11,138 nt of DNA, from positions 1 to 11,138 of the forward strand of contig NZ_JAIWON010000128.1 of NCBI RefSeq assembly GCF_020216885.1, given 5' to 3'. The notes beneath the pieces were generated by a model. That model was not told the DNA's origin and searched no databases. It worked only from the letters and a program-made list of their open reading frames with translations. Below are positions 1-6,221 of the stretch, piece after piece. Source of the stretch: Zymomonas sp. (lineage in GTDB: Bacteria > Pseudomonadota > Alphaproteobacteria > Sphingomonadales > Sphingomonadaceae). How positions within the stretch are numbered: the first letter of the stretch is position 1; each line of letters starts with the position of its first letter. Made by a program: the position numbers and the translations under genes.

Positions 1-1826
1 CAACCTCTGCTGAAGCCTGGGCTGATCCTTTGGGCAACTGGCTTGCCAAAGTGAATAACCATCACAAACAGAAAGAGAGCGCCAGCGAGCAATCAGTCGA
101 ACAAGACGATCGAACTGATACCGATAACACGGTTAATACTTCATCTGTTGCTCATCAGCCACAAGCGCAGACATCACAGACTGTTGCGCAACCTTCTGCC
201 GTTACGCCTTATCAGTCCGTCAATAACGGGGAAAGTCAGGCTGCATCGCAGATACCGGCAGCAGACGCTACTGATAATGACGTCAGAATGTCGGATAACG
301 ACAATAATGACGCGGGCGGTCGTCCTGTTGATGCGCCTCAAATGGCAGAAGTTTCCCATCAGCATGTTTCTCCAGCACCATTCCCTTATGCTTCTTTGAC
401 GGTTGGTAGCAGCGAGTTACAGCCGGAAACAGACCCACGTCTTCCTGTCAGTAAGGGCGGTGTTGTCGAAGAGAATGTTGAAAATAAAGGTTTGGTTGAC
501 AGTATCGTTCAGTCAACGCGCGGTCGTCACAACGCTTTTGCATGGATTGGCGTTGGCGATAACAGCGTGATGTTAGCCCGCGATCCGAAAGACCGCGGTA
601 TGTTCGGGACATGGTTAGGTATTAAACCATGGTTGCGTGACAAGGGTATTGATATCCAATCCTCTATGGGCGGTGTTGAAACGGCCTTTAACGCGCGGGG
701 TGGTGATCGTCACGCTCTTAGAACGGCTTATCAATGGTTGGTGCAGGCCAGTTTTGACATGGAACGTTTGGGCGTCGTCAAAGGCGGTAAATTCAACTTT
801 ATGATGACCAAGCGTGGTGGTGGTCAGATTGAAGCCGCTATCAATTCGACGACCTTGACCGAAATGCAGGAAGTTTACGGTCGTGGTAACATTTGGCGCT
901 TGATCGAAGGTTCTTATGAACAACAAATCGGTCGGTTTAATATTAAGGTTGGTCGTTTAACCGAAAATAACGAATTCGGTATGGCAATGACCGGATGTTC
1001 CTTCATGAGCTTGGGCTTCTGCGGTAACCAAGCTGGTAACCTTGTGGGTGACTATTGGTATAACTGGCCAGTTTCAAACTGGGCAGGCCGCGTGACCTAT
1101 CAGGTATCAAAAGAAGTCACCATCGGTGCCGGTGTCTTTGATGTTAACCGCAAAAACATCCAAGGTAAGGTTCTCCACGAAAACTTCTACATGGATAACC
1201 CGTTCCATCCTGAGGCCGGTTTGTATATCGGTGAAGTGAAATGGGCACCGAAATTCGGTAGAGAAAACAATCTCGAAGGTTTGTTTAAATTTGACGGTTG
1301 GTATACTGACGATAAGTCTTATAACTTGCGTTATTATCAAGACGTTGCCATGCAGACCGGATATTCTTCGCAGGGACCTGAAGTCCGTGGACGTTATGGT
1401 GCCTATGTAACGGCTGAACAGCAGGTTTTACGTTTCGATAGCCATCGTCAGCTGACTGTTGCTTTCCGCGCTTTGAAAAATGATGGTCGAACCAACAAAT
1501 CAACGGCTGAAGTTTCGGCTTATGCCATTCTGTTCGGTGTTTCCAAAGAGCGTCCTGATGACTGGGTTGGTATCGGTGCCGGTACAACTTGGCTGAGTAA
1601 TGCCTTTTTGAAGAGTCAGGCTTTGTCAGCGCAGAATCGCCATCAGGAATATTATTCAGAACTTTTCTATAATATTCAGCTTTCTCCGGCTGTCTTCTTG
1701 CGTCCGAATATTCAATATGTTGTCCATCCGGGCGGCTATTATGCCCGTGGCCCTGTTGATACGCCTTATAACTATAATTCTAAAAATATTATTTTGCTCG
1801 GCCTTAAGAGCGGTTGGGTATTCTAA
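1..1826 (+). CDS. OprB-family carbohydrate porin (5' end outside the window)
   Basis: The product should be an outer-membrane beta-barrel porin of the OprB (carbohydrate-selective) family, which lets sugars diffuse into the periplasm. The frame is open from the first complete codon (position 3) with no stop upstream, so the start and signal peptide lie before the window; the TTG at 30 is not a credible start. About 130 residues of polar Q/S/T/D/N-rich sequence (roughly 50-440) precede the barrel. The barrel begins near 530 and shows OprB-like features: a GTWLGIKPWL segment near 610, alternating aromatic strands, and RPNIQYVVHPGG close to the end. It finishes with Trp-Val-Phe; a terminal Phe is the usual outer-membrane assembly signal. 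A strong hairpin follows the stop. Substrate specificity cannot be read from sequence. The long low-complexity N-terminal part is unusual for OprB and may be a periplasmic linker. Confidence 0.85.
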   Translation, partial: TSAEAWADPLGNWLAKVNNHHKQKESASEQSVEQDDRTDTDNTVNTSSVAHQPQAQTSQTVAQPSAVTPYQSVNNGESQAASQIPAADATDNDVRMSDNDNNDAGGRPVDAPQMAEVSHQHVSPAPFPYASLTVGSSELQPETDPRLPVSKGGVVEENVENKGLVDSIVQSTRGRHNAFAWIGVGDNSVMLARDPKDRGMFGTWLGIKPWLRDKGIDIQSSMGGVETAFNARGGDRHALRTAYQWLVQASFDMERLGVVKGGKFNFMMTKRGGGQIEAAINSTTLTEMQEVYGRGNIWRLIEGSYEQQIGRFNIKVGRLTENNEFGMAMTGCSFMSLGFCGNQAGNLVGDYWYNWPVSNWAGRVTYQVSKEVTIGAGVFDVNRKNIQGKVLHENFYMDNPFHPEAGLYIGEVKWAPKFGRENNLEGLFKFDGWYTDDKSYNLRYYQDVAMQTGYSSQGPEVRGRYGAYVTAEQQVLRFDSHRQLTVAFRALKNDGRTNKSTAEVSAYAILFGVSKERPDDWVGIGAGTTWLSNAFLKSQALSAQNRHQEYYSELFYNIQLSPAVFLRPNIQYVVHPGGYYARGPVDTPYNYNSKNIILLGLKSGWVF

Positions 1827-1836
1827 TATAACGCTC

Positions 1837-1876
1837 ATCCGGTTATCGAAGGACATGTCTTTTTCGATAACCGGAT
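1837..1876 (+). terminator. Stem-loop after the porin gene
   Basis: A perfect 14-bp inverted repeat (arms 1837-1850 and 1863-1876, beginning ATCCGG and ending CCGGAT) encloses a 12-nt loop and starts 11 nt after the porin stop. There is no clean U-tract after the stem, only AATAATATC, so it may act as a 3' mRNA-stabilising hairpin as much as a terminator. The repeat is seen directly; its function is inferred from its position. Confidence 0.6.
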
Positions 1877-2109
1877 AATAATATCAGTGCATGAAAGAAA
1901 TCTGCCATTTATCATAAGGCAGAAATGATTAAGCGCCTGCACATCAATAAACTGATTATTTTTATCGTCTTTAGTCCGTTATTATAAAATGAAGCGTGAG
2001 CGTGGAGCGATCATTGCCTTAGCGGTGCGCTTGTTCCCTTGTCGATAAAATCGAAATTTATTTATCATCGACTTTATTAAAGAAACTACAGGCCAATATC
2101 GAAATCATT
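1877..2109. other. Spacer with several inverted repeats, no gene
   Basis: This gap lies between the porin and the converging glycosyltransferase gene. It contains a 6-bp stem TCTGCC/GGCAGA (1901-1906 and 1918-1923), a GTCGAT/ATCGAC pair (2041-2046 and 2067-2072), and overlapping repeats CCAATA/TATTGG (2093-2098 and 2111-2116) and AATATCGA/TCGATATT (2095-2102 and 2117-2124) that straddle the stop of the glycosyltransferase gene. These could be 3' end structures for the leftward transcript. No credible protein-coding gene was found. Confidence 0.5.
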
Positions 2110-3639
2110 TTATTGGTCGATATTCTTTAAAACCTTATTAATTTCAAAATTATCAGCCGTTTCCTTTTTAAAACAAGAGGACGGCCGGAAAAAAAGACAA
2201 ATATCTTCAGTCTTTTCGCCATTTTTCTGCGGATAACAGCTAACCCGACGATATTCTTTCGGTAAATTTTTACCTGAAGAAGAGGCGCTAATAATGGCAT
2301 TAGAGGCTGAAAAAAGTGATGGTGATAAGCCCATAGGATCAGGATAGCGCGTGCTATACATATTGGACGGTAACAGGCTGTAAATAGGAATGGGACGATG
2401 AAGCAGGCTATATCCGCCACTTTCCCAATAATCGATCTGATATAAGGTAAGGCCACATAAATTAGGAAGACTTTGCGCTTTTATCTCAGCCTGTAAGACC
2501 CCACGATATTGATACCAGTGAGAAATATTTCCCGTAGAGCAGAAAAAAGAACAAGCCGCCCATGTCGTAAAAATGGCTATTTGGGCTAATTTTTTATGCA
2601 AAGGGGTAAAGTTGACAGTGGCTTTTTCGATCAAAATGGCGCTGCCAATGGAGGCAAGGATTATAAAAATACCGCTACTTAAAAAGATGAAGCGATATTC
2701 TTTATGAGAAACAAGCATGTGAAAAATAAGATTGACTAAAGCTGTTCCGAATAAAGCAGGATAGCGGTAGGTTGCGACCAGAATAGGAATAGGCAGGATC
2801 AAGGAAAACCATTTCCAATTTTCCCAAATATCAAAAAAATAACTATATATCGGAGCGGTGCCGTAATCTTCTGCACGGTGAAAGATCAAATTTTGTTGTA
2901 TGTTTTTAAATAACCATAAAAGAGGATATTCGCCTATAAAGATATCCGATAGTGAACTAATAAAAATCGCGCCTAATCCACCAAGGATAAAATACCCCCA
3001 ATGCTTAACATTTATTTTTAATGTGAAGAAAGTGATGAAAAGAATAGAAGGAATATATTGGAACCTTAATAAGGCGGATAATCCCATTAAAAATCCAGAG
3101 AGCATCAGGCTGCTCTTATTTTTTTCTTCTGCAATTAAATAATAGGCGGCGGGCATAAAAGCCGAAAAAGAGAGTGATTCACTAAGCGGATGCGCAGCAA
3201 AAAGAAGGATTTCATACCATGTTGCTGCAACAAACATGGCAAGACAGCCGGTAAAGAGGGAATGTAATCGCCCTAATTTATAGGCGCTCCAGATAACACC
3301 CAATGATAAAAGAGCTGTAATAACATGGGGTAAAATCCAATACAAAAAGCTCTGTGCATTAATGATATCTCCCATTTTCATAGCGGCTGCTAATAAAACG
3401 GGGACAAGGCCGCCTCGCATCCCGTAGCGATATTCCCAAGGAATGACTGAATAGCCGAAAGCGAGACGGTGTGCCTGTTCCAGATATTGGAAAATTTCGT
3501 CTGGATGATAATAGCCGATGGGGAAGATGGCCGTCATTCTCAGGCACAAAGCCAAAAGCATAATCAGAAGCACAGCAAGATGAGATGCTTGTATTGATTT
3601 CAAGGAAAAAGAGGCAGCAGATTTATCTTTATTTGCCAT
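2110..3639 (-). CDS. GT22 (Alg9/PIG-B-like) membrane glycosyltransferase
   Basis: A predicted polytopic inner-membrane glycosyltransferase of 509 residues, of the family that in eukaryotes includes Alg9, Alg12 and PIG-B, which add mannose from a polyprenyl-phosphate sugar donor. After a short polar N-terminus and the first membrane segment (about residues 21-40) comes the loop motif HPDE (45-48), followed by QYLEQAHRLAFGY (51-63) and an RYGMRGG segment (71-77), all typical of GT22. HKEYRF (312-317) is a second family signature. Many hydrophobic segments fill residues 90-365. The C-terminal part is less hydrophobic and contains an SGGYSLLHRPIPIY segment (407-420). The start is ATG with GGA upstream. 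It stands alone between two long spacers, so its acceptor is unknown: a surface polysaccharide or a lipid is possible. The donor sugar is not proven to be mannose. Codon use is visibly richer in A/T than in the housekeeping block, which may reflect transfer. Confidence 0.8.
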   Translation of the reverse strand: MANKDKSAASFSLKSIQASHLAVLLIMLLALCLRMTAIFPIGYYHPDEIFQYLEQAHRLAFGYSVIPWEYRYGMRGGLVPVLLAAAMKMGDIINAQSFLYWILPHVITALLSLGVIWSAYKLGRLHSLFTGCLAMFVAATWYEILLFAAHPLSESLSFSAFMPAAYYLIAEEKNKSSLMLSGFLMGLSALLRFQYIPSILFITFFTLKINVKHWGYFILGGLGAIFISSLSDIFIGEYPLLWLFKNIQQNLIFHRAEDYGTAPIYSYFFDIWENWKWFSLILPIPILVATYRYPALFGTALVNLIFHMLVSHKEYRFIFLSSGIFIILASIGSAILIEKATVNFTPLHKKLAQIAIFTTWAACSFFCSTGNISHWYQYRGVLQAEIKAQSLPNLCGLTLYQIDYWESGGYSLLHRPIPIYSLLPSNMYSTRYPDPMGLSPSLFSASNAIISASSSGKNLPKEYRRVSCYPQKNGEKTEDICLFFRPSSCFKKETADNFEINKVLKNIDQ

Positions 3640-3974
3640 TATTTTTCCATTTCCGGCCAGAATTTAATATTTTGGATTTAGAACAACTATATCGACACAA
3701 TAAGAAGATATTTAAATTGTTGGATAAACAATATCTTTAAAATTGCCCTCTATTCAAAAAGAAATTTATAACATTTATACCGTCTTATATTCCTTAAAAA
3801 CAAAATCAAATCATAATTGATTTTTATTATATTGTGAGAATAATATGATTTTTGGATTTAAATTTCTTTTTTATAAAAAATCATCCCTTTATGTTTAAAA
3901 AATGCAAATTTCTTTTAGAAAATAAATTTTAATTTTATTTTAAAAGATTAAAGATATATAGAATTTTTCTATAC

Positions 3975-4002
3975 TTGTCAGTACGTTACATCCTGCTATA
4001 AT
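3975..4002 (+). promoter_or_regulatory. Extended -10 sigma-70 promoter of the predicted small RNA
   Basis: The -35 hexamer TTGTCA (3975-3980) is separated by 16 nt from a perfect TATAAT (3997-4002). TGC lies directly before the -10, giving the extended -10 form TGnTATAAT. Transcription would begin near 4008-4010. It is the best promoter seen in the window, and a terminator-like hairpin lies at a sensible distance downstream. Confidence 0.65.
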
Positions 4003-4007
4003 CCATA

Positions 4008-4094
4008 ATGGTTGTAATATTAAGTCAAAGAGCAAAATTTATTTGCCGAGTTGCATATTGCCCTATGGAACTGATGATCTAGTCAGTTCTTTTT
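4008..4094 (+). ncRNA. Predicted small RNA, about 87 nt
   Basis: The predicted transcript runs from just after the extended -10 promoter to the end of a U-tract. Near its 5' half is a small hairpin GCAAA/TTTGC (4032-4036 and 4042-4046). The 3' end is a 7-bp stem, extendable by G-U pairs, with a run of T. No ORF with a Shine-Dalgarno sequence fits inside, so a non-coding product is more likely than a peptide. I do not recognise it as a known RNA family. The alternative is that it is a prematurely terminated leader of the sigma-54 activator mRNA, whose gene begins about 330 nt further on. The signals are seen in the sequence; existence of the RNA is inference. Confidence 0.5.
4068..4094 (+). 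terminator. Intrinsic terminator of the predicted small RNA
   Basis: GAACTGA (4068-4074) pairs perfectly with TCAGTTC (4083-4089) around an 8-nt loop, and TTTTT (4090-4094) follows at once. The flanking G4067 and T4090 could add a wobble pair. The T-run lies only on the rightward side, which fixes the orientation. Confidence 0.65.
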
Positions 4095-4129
4095 AAAAGG
4101 GAGATATGAGTAACATTCTAAATATGGCG

Positions 4130-4176
4130 TTTTACATTCTTTAGGAAAGTAAAATATAATTATATAGAATGTAAAA
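4130..4176. repeat. 11-bp inverted repeat
   Basis: TTTTACATTCT (4130-4140) and its exact complement AGAATGTAAAA (4166-4176) are separated by 25 nt. A third, shorter copy, AACATTCTA, occurs at 4112-4120. Repeated ACATTCT words in both orientations look like binding sites for a dimeric regulator upstream of the sigma-54 activator gene. No specific protein can be named. Confidence 0.4.
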
Positions 4177-4273
4177 TGTTTTGGAAATTGTTTATTCAAT
4201 ATTTCCATATTTCTGATTAAAGTATTTATTTAAAAACAAAACAATTAAGTATAGATATTGTCTTCAATGTATG

Positions 4274-4300
4274 TTTTTTACAGTGGGGCGCTGTAAAAAA
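4274..4300. repeat. 10-bp perfect inverted repeat with a GC-rich centre
   Basis: TTTTTTACAG (4274-4283) and CTGTAAAAAA (4291-4300) flank the 7-nt centre TGGGGCG, an island of G/C in very AT-rich DNA, 122 nt before the sigma-54 activator. It could be an operator or a weak RNA hairpin; neither reading is proven. Lacking a GC-rich stem, it is a poor intrinsic terminator. Confidence 0.45.
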
Positions 4301-4367
4301 TATTTGGCCTTTTTTGTAAAAAATAAATGATAAAAACAATAAAGGCTAATAAAACTAGGGGATGGCT

Positions 4368-4394
4368 TTGAGAAATGAACAACTATATTATATT
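4368..4394 (+). promoter_or_regulatory. Possible promoter of the sigma-54 activator gene
   Basis: TTGAGA (4368-4373) and TATATT (4389-4394) are 15 nt apart, which would start transcription near 4401, about 20 nt before the ATG at 4423. Such matches are common by chance in DNA this AT-rich, so confidence is low. Confidence 0.25.
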
Positions 4395-4422
4395 TTTTAA
4401 AAGTATTAATTTTTAACGTATT

Positions 4423-5541
4423 ATGGCTTCAATTTCTTCGTTCAGGAGTGCTTCTGTCGTAGAAAATACAGCGCTTATCGGCGAAAGCCCCGCTATGCGT
4501 GAAATACGGTATCTGATTCAGCAGGTTGCCCCTACCTCTGCATCAGTATTGATTACCGGCCCATCTGGGAGCGGTAAAGAGATGGTTGCATCTTCTATTC
4601 ACGCATCAAGCCCGCGTTCACAAGGAAGATTCATTCCTGTTAATTGTGGCGCTATTCCGCGCGACTTGTTGGAATCAGAATTGTTTGGCCATGAAAAGGG
4701 CGCTTTTACGGGTGCTGTTGGACAGACTTGTGGACGATTTGAAGAGGCTGATGGCGGCACGCTTTTTCTTGACGAAATTGGCGACATGCCTTTCGATATG
4801 CAGGTTAAACTGCTTCGGGTTTTAGAGGATAATATTATTACCCGCGTGGGTGGGCGGCAGCCTATCCATGTAGATACCCGTATTATATCGGCGACCCATC
4901 GCGACATCCACAATGCGATTGAGCATAAAGCCTTTCGGGAAGATTTATTCTACCGTTTAGCCGTCTTTCCTATTCATCTGCCTTCATTGGCGGATCGCTC
5001 TGATGATGTTCCGTTATTGGCAGAATATTTTTGTGATCGTTTGCCGGAAAGTCGGAGATTTTGCTTTTCTTCGGATTCCTTGCATTATCTGTCCCAGTAT
5101 AGCTGGCCGGGGAATATTCGTGAATTGCGCAATCTGATTGAGCGCACCTCCATATTATATCCTGATCAGAAAGTTGGGGTGGAGCAGACCCAGAAATTAT
5201 TAAATCTGGCGGTTTCGAGCCAACCGGCCGAGCGTGATGCTTTGTGGAATTTAAGTAGCCCGTCATCGGAAATATCATCAGATCGTGATCTGTCTTTAGC
5301 TGATGATATTTTGGAGGATGATCTCGATAATGAAAGCGAAAATCTGGCACTATTTGCAGATTTTCCTATACCCGGCGATGCTGTAAAATTGAAGGAATTG
5401 GTAACGGAATTGGAGTGCCGCTATATTACGGCTGCTTTAAATTCTGCCAATAATATCGTTTCTGATGCTGCTCGTCTTTTAGGATTGCATCGGACAACGC
5501 TTATCGAAAAGATGAATAAATATAAGATAAGCCGTTCTTGA
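4423..5541 (+). CDS. Sigma-54-dependent activator, FleQ-like C-terminus, no N-terminal sensor domain
   Basis: An enhancer-binding protein of 372 residues that would use ATP to open sigma-54 RNA polymerase promoters. The AAA+ domain starts almost at the N-terminus: Walker A GPSGSGKE (46-53), the sigma-54 contact loop GAFTGA (93-98), Walker B GGTLFLDEIG (111-120), an arginine-rich FREDLFYRL segment (171-179) and WPGNIREL (228-235). An acidic, Ser-rich linker (about 270-320) leads to a Fis-type helix-turn-helix (about 344-370). There RTTLIEKMNKYKISR closely resembles the end of FleQ/FlrA flagellar master regulators. There is no response-receiver or FleQ N-terminal domain, so activity is probably controlled by a partner protein or by abundance. 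A flagellar role is plausible from the C-terminus, but no flagellar gene is in view. An in-frame stop at 4414-4416 rules out a longer start, and no Shine-Dalgarno precedes the ATG, so translation initiation may be weak or nearly leaderless. Confidence 0.9.
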   Translation: MASISSFRSASVVENTALIGESPAMREIRYLIQQVAPTSASVLITGPSGSGKEMVASSIHASSPRSQGRFIPVNCGAIPRDLLESELFGHEKGAFTGAVGQTCGRFEEADGGTLFLDEIGDMPFDMQVKLLRVLEDNIITRVGGRQPIHVDTRIISATHRDIHNAIEHKAFREDLFYRLAVFPIHLPSLADRSDDVPLLAEYFCDRLPESRRFCFSSDSLHYLSQYSWPGNIRELRNLIERTSILYPDQKVGVEQTQKLLNLAVSSQPAERDALWNLSSPSSEISSDRDLSLADDILEDDLDNESENLALFADFPIPGDAVKLKELVTELECRYITAALNSANNIVSDAARLLGLHRTTLIEKMNKYKISRS

Positions 5542-5574
5542 TCCGGCAGGTTTTTTTAAAAAAACCTGCCGGAT
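5541..5574. terminator. Bidirectional terminator palindrome between convergent genes
   Basis: A perfect 34-nt palindrome, arms 5541-5557 and 5558-5574, has a GC-rich outer stem (ATCCGGCAGG/CCTGCCGGAT) and a centre of T7 followed by A7. It starts at the last base of the sigma-54 activator stop codon and lies 6 nt beyond the end of pdxH. Read either way it gives the same hairpin, which fits termination of both converging transcripts. No separate U-tract follows the outer stem. Confidence 0.75.
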
Positions 5575-5580
5575 ATCCGG

Positions 5581-6159
5581 TTAGGGGTACAAAAATTCGC
5601 TCTGCCAGCGGCCATCATTCAAGGTGAATAATTCGCGTTCATGTAATCTGAACTCGCGATCATTCCAGAATTCCATACGGATGGGGCTTACTCGAAACCC
5701 CGTCCAGTAAGGAGGACGCGGCACATCTTTACCTTCATAGCGAGCTTCGATATCGGCGATCCGTTTTTCGAAAACATCACGTGCTGGTAAGGGGCGGGAT
5801 TGTTCGGATGCCCATGCGCCAAGCTGTGATTTGCGTGCGCGCGTTGCAAAATAGGCATCGGCTTCTTCATCAGAAATCAGCGTGGCAGCCCCTTCAATGC
5901 GAACCTGACGGCGCAATTTCTTCCAATGGAAGAGCAGGGTTGCTACCGGATTTTCTAAAAGCTCGTGGCCTTTCCGACTGCCCAAATTCGTAAAAAAGAC
6001 AAAACCGTCTTTGGTATGTCCTTTTAACAGCATCATGCGCACACAGGGGAAAGCCTGCTTGCTGGCTGTTGCGAGTGCCATCGCCGTTGGATCATCGGTT
6101 TCGGCTTTTTTAGCCTCATCCATCCATTCGTCGAACATTTTATGAGGATCTTGAGTCAT
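5581..6159 (-). CDS. pdxH: Pyridoxamine/pyridoxine 5'-phosphate oxidase
   Basis: A cytoplasmic FMN enzyme that oxidises pyridoxine or pyridoxamine 5'-phosphate to pyridoxal 5'-phosphate, the last and salvage step of vitamin B6 synthesis. The 192 residues are close to the usual length of alphaproteobacterial forms. Family motifs are in order: RMMLLKG (41-47), FFTNLGSRKGHEL (55-67), LLFHWKKLRRQVRIEG (75-90), PPYWTGFRVSP near the C-terminal third, and FRLHER (170-175), whose Arg and His match the substrate-binding pair of the E. coli enzyme. The C-terminus reads EFLYP where the family normally has an RLxP ending, a small oddity. The ATG at 6159 is chosen because DPxxxFDEW follows directly as in relatives, though no good Shine-Dalgarno is seen. 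It is the last gene of the leftward block, 62 nt after queA. Confidence 0.93.
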   Translation of the reverse strand: MTQDPHKMFDEWMDEAKKAETDDPTAMALATASKQAFPCVRMMLLKGHTKDGFVFFTNLGSRKGHELLENPVATLLFHWKKLRRQVRIEGAATLISDEEADAYFATRARKSQLGAWASEQSRPLPARDVFEKRIADIEARYEGKDVPRPPYWTGFRVSPIRMEFWNDREFRLHERELFTLNDGRWQSEFLYP

Positions 6160-6221
6160 AATGCTGGTCTAACGCTATCAGTCTTTCAAGAAAAGCGGGT
6201 TATCCAATATTTCTATCACTG

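Larger units (their letters stand above)
3640..4422. other. AT-rich intergenic region between divergent genes
   Basis: About 780 bp, strikingly AT-rich, between the leftward glycosyltransferase and the rightward sigma-54 activator. No ORF of useful length with a ribosome binding site was found. Contents include a predicted small-RNA unit (3975-4094) and inverted repeats at 3802-3809/3817-3824, 3845-3853/3876-3884, 4130-4140/4166-4176 and 4274-4283/4291-4300. A 10-bp direct repeat TTTGGATTTA occurs at 3671-3680 and 3851-3860. Short inverted repeats are expected by chance in such composition, so only the longer ones are listed separately. The region should hold promoters for both flanking genes and might be a target for an AT-binding nucleoid protein. 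Confidence 0.7.

Noticed and set aside
30..32. TTG as the start of the porin gene
   Set aside because: The frame is open to the window edge, no ribosome binding site or signal peptide follows, and the porin needs an export signal; the true start lies before the window.
1989..2048. 19-codon ORF between porin and glycosyltransferase
   Set aside because: There is no ribosome binding site and no recognisable peptide; it lies in a hairpin-rich spacer.
2900..3142. Rightward ORF of 80 codons inside the glycosyltransferase gene
   Set aside because: It is antisense to a convincing membrane-protein gene and has no recognisable motifs.
3671..3860. Direct repeat TTTGGATTTA as a mobile-element or attachment-site mark
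   Set aside because: Ten bases in very AT-rich DNA can recur by chance, and there is no transposase, integrase or tRNA nearby.
4106..4144. 12-codon ORF just after the small-RNA terminator
   Set aside because: The GGGAG before the ATG is only 2 nt away, the peptide is tiny and the codons overlap an inverted repeat.
4309..4325. Sigma-54 promoter-like TTGGCC sequence
   Set aside because: The GG and GC dinucleotides are not 10 nt apart as required; no valid -24/-12 element was found in the spacer.
4362..4400. 12-codon ORF before the sigma-54 activator
   Set aside because: The AGGGG abuts the ATG with no spacing and nothing supports translation.
4970..5350. Leftward ORF of 126 codons inside the sigma-54 activator
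   Set aside because: It is a shadow of a gene with intact AAA+ motifs; its translation has no domain features.
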